Of a DNA stretch of 64,000 bases, positions 63,093 through 64,000 are shown one piece after another; the stretch's first letter is position 1, and the number at the start of each line of letters is the position of its first letter. A program made the position numbers and the translations under genes. Below the pieces are notes generated by a model. The model saw only the letters and a program-made list of their open reading frames with translations, ran no database searches and was not told where the DNA came from. The stretch comes from Cliona cf. orientalis (lineage: Eukaryota; Porifera; Demospongiae; Clionaida; Clionaidae), in contig OZ005689.1 in assembly GCA_963930775.1 (NCBI GenBank), forward strand, positions 2,418,001-2,482,000, written 5' to 3'.

Positions 63093-64000
63093 GTGCACCA
63101 GATATATATATGACCACTCTACATTAAAATGGCATTTCTGCAGATTCCAAGTTACGAGGCTACATGTGGTTTATTATATAATGTCATGCAAACGCACAAA
63201 ATAGATCGAGGTTAATTATAGCAGTTTACATAATGGCATTCCATCAAACATAAAGCTAGCCACATTATACACAAAATAGATTGAGGCTAATTACAGCACT
63301 TCACATAATGGAATTTCTACAGATTCCAACAAAGAGTACATGTAGCTATGACAATGTACACTAAGATAATGATCATGCATATAAAAATAATTAATTCATG
63401 CAGCTGTATCAGCTTTCCACTTAGGTAAATTGATTTAGGAGATGAATTTGCAGACATGCACCAGGTGAGGCCCAGCTTAAACACCGGACCAAGCCCTGAC
63501 TGACTCACTCACTCCCTACAGTGTACATAGCTATGTACTTTGAAGCATTAGCTAGACTTAGTGTGGTCTCTAAAACTGGTCAAACATGAACTTTGACCAA
63601 ACCCTAGCCTGCTGATTTATGTACTTAGAGTGTGCAACTATCAACGATAAATAAAAATTCGTTTAACCAAGCCCCGATCATGGCTACATGTAGCATACAT
63701 ATATGTACACGTACATGTACATGTGTAGCTACTTGGCTGTAGAGCATATTACACAATATTACATTGCGTGATCCACCATATCGAAGTATAACCAGGCCCT
63801 GGCTTAGCCAGCGGATGCACATAACTACTTAGAAGCACTACAGCTACATGTACCTCGCTAGGGCAATCGAAAAAAAAACAAAACCACAAGTCATCCTACT
63901 CAACGTAAGCACTGTGATATTCTAGATCTAGAGTACAAGTGAAGATACGTAAATTATTAATGTGTTCAAAACTGATGACCTACAAACGCAGGTAACACCC
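63093..64000. other. Right edge, nothing recognised
   Basis: AT-rich. A short unit with CACAAAATAGAT(C/T)GAGG(T/C)TAATTA occurs twice (about 63196 and 63270), each followed by CATAATGG. No gene signal seen. Confidence 0.4.

Overview
This window looks like animal nuclear DNA, most probably from a sponge (demosponge). That is an inference. It rests on interrupted genes with GT/AG introns, on metazoan families (CBL, MRE11, DDX6, PTGR3, a TRAF-type MATH protein, fibrinogen-like and CCP modules), on an NLR-style leucine-rich-repeat end at the left edge, and on dense short inverted-repeat elements. No species can be named from the sequence alone. Gene models were built by hand from splice signals, reading-frame phase and remembered protein families. 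No search was run.

Layout. 1-1042 (+): 3' end of an LRR/NLR-like gene. 2784-3722 (+): two exons of an unrecognised gene. 5544-10383 (-): complete seven-exon DDX6-type DEAD-box helicase. 11708-30191 (-): complete seven-exon CBL ubiquitin ligase whose first intron is about 9.3 kb of repeats. 30436-49249 (+): complete fourteen-exon MRE11 nuclease, starting 244 bp from CBL in a head-to-head arrangement. MRE11 intron 5 (about 9 kb) carries, on the opposite strand, a secreted FReD-CCP-CCP-FReD gene (35520-37742), a 5'-truncated Penelope-like insertion (38594-39218) and an intronless secreted repeat protein (41046-42152). MRE11 intron 7 carries an antisense tRNA-Thr. 51085-51636 (-): intronless MATH-domain ORF. 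53842-55625 (-): PTGR3/ZADH2-like reductase ending in SKL, head to head (100 bp) with a DUF2431/FDXACB1-like gene (55726-56634, +). 58231-59653 (-): 3' part of an unrecognised tyrosine-motif-rich protein. 59654-64000: mostly repeats.

The rest is repeat-rich: at least six short terminal-inverted-repeat families shared between introns, a dispersed family of about 110 bp with seven copies, an inverted pair of longer repeats near the two ends, many 100-300 bp tandem duplications, and GA/CT and CA microsatellites.

The most unusual points are these. (1) Fragments spanning exon-intron borders are repeatedly copied into neighbouring DNA (DDX6 exon 5; MRE11 exons 3, 4, 5 twice, 6, 7 and 14). (2) A short inverted-repeat element at 52295-52605 carries a captured piece of the adjacent MATH gene. 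(3) An immune-lectin-like gene sits antisense in the MRE11 intron, and only one of its two fibrinogen domains keeps the calcium loop. (4) Pyrimidine-rich microsatellites lie before acceptors and GA/GT-rich ones after donors, in both gene orientations.
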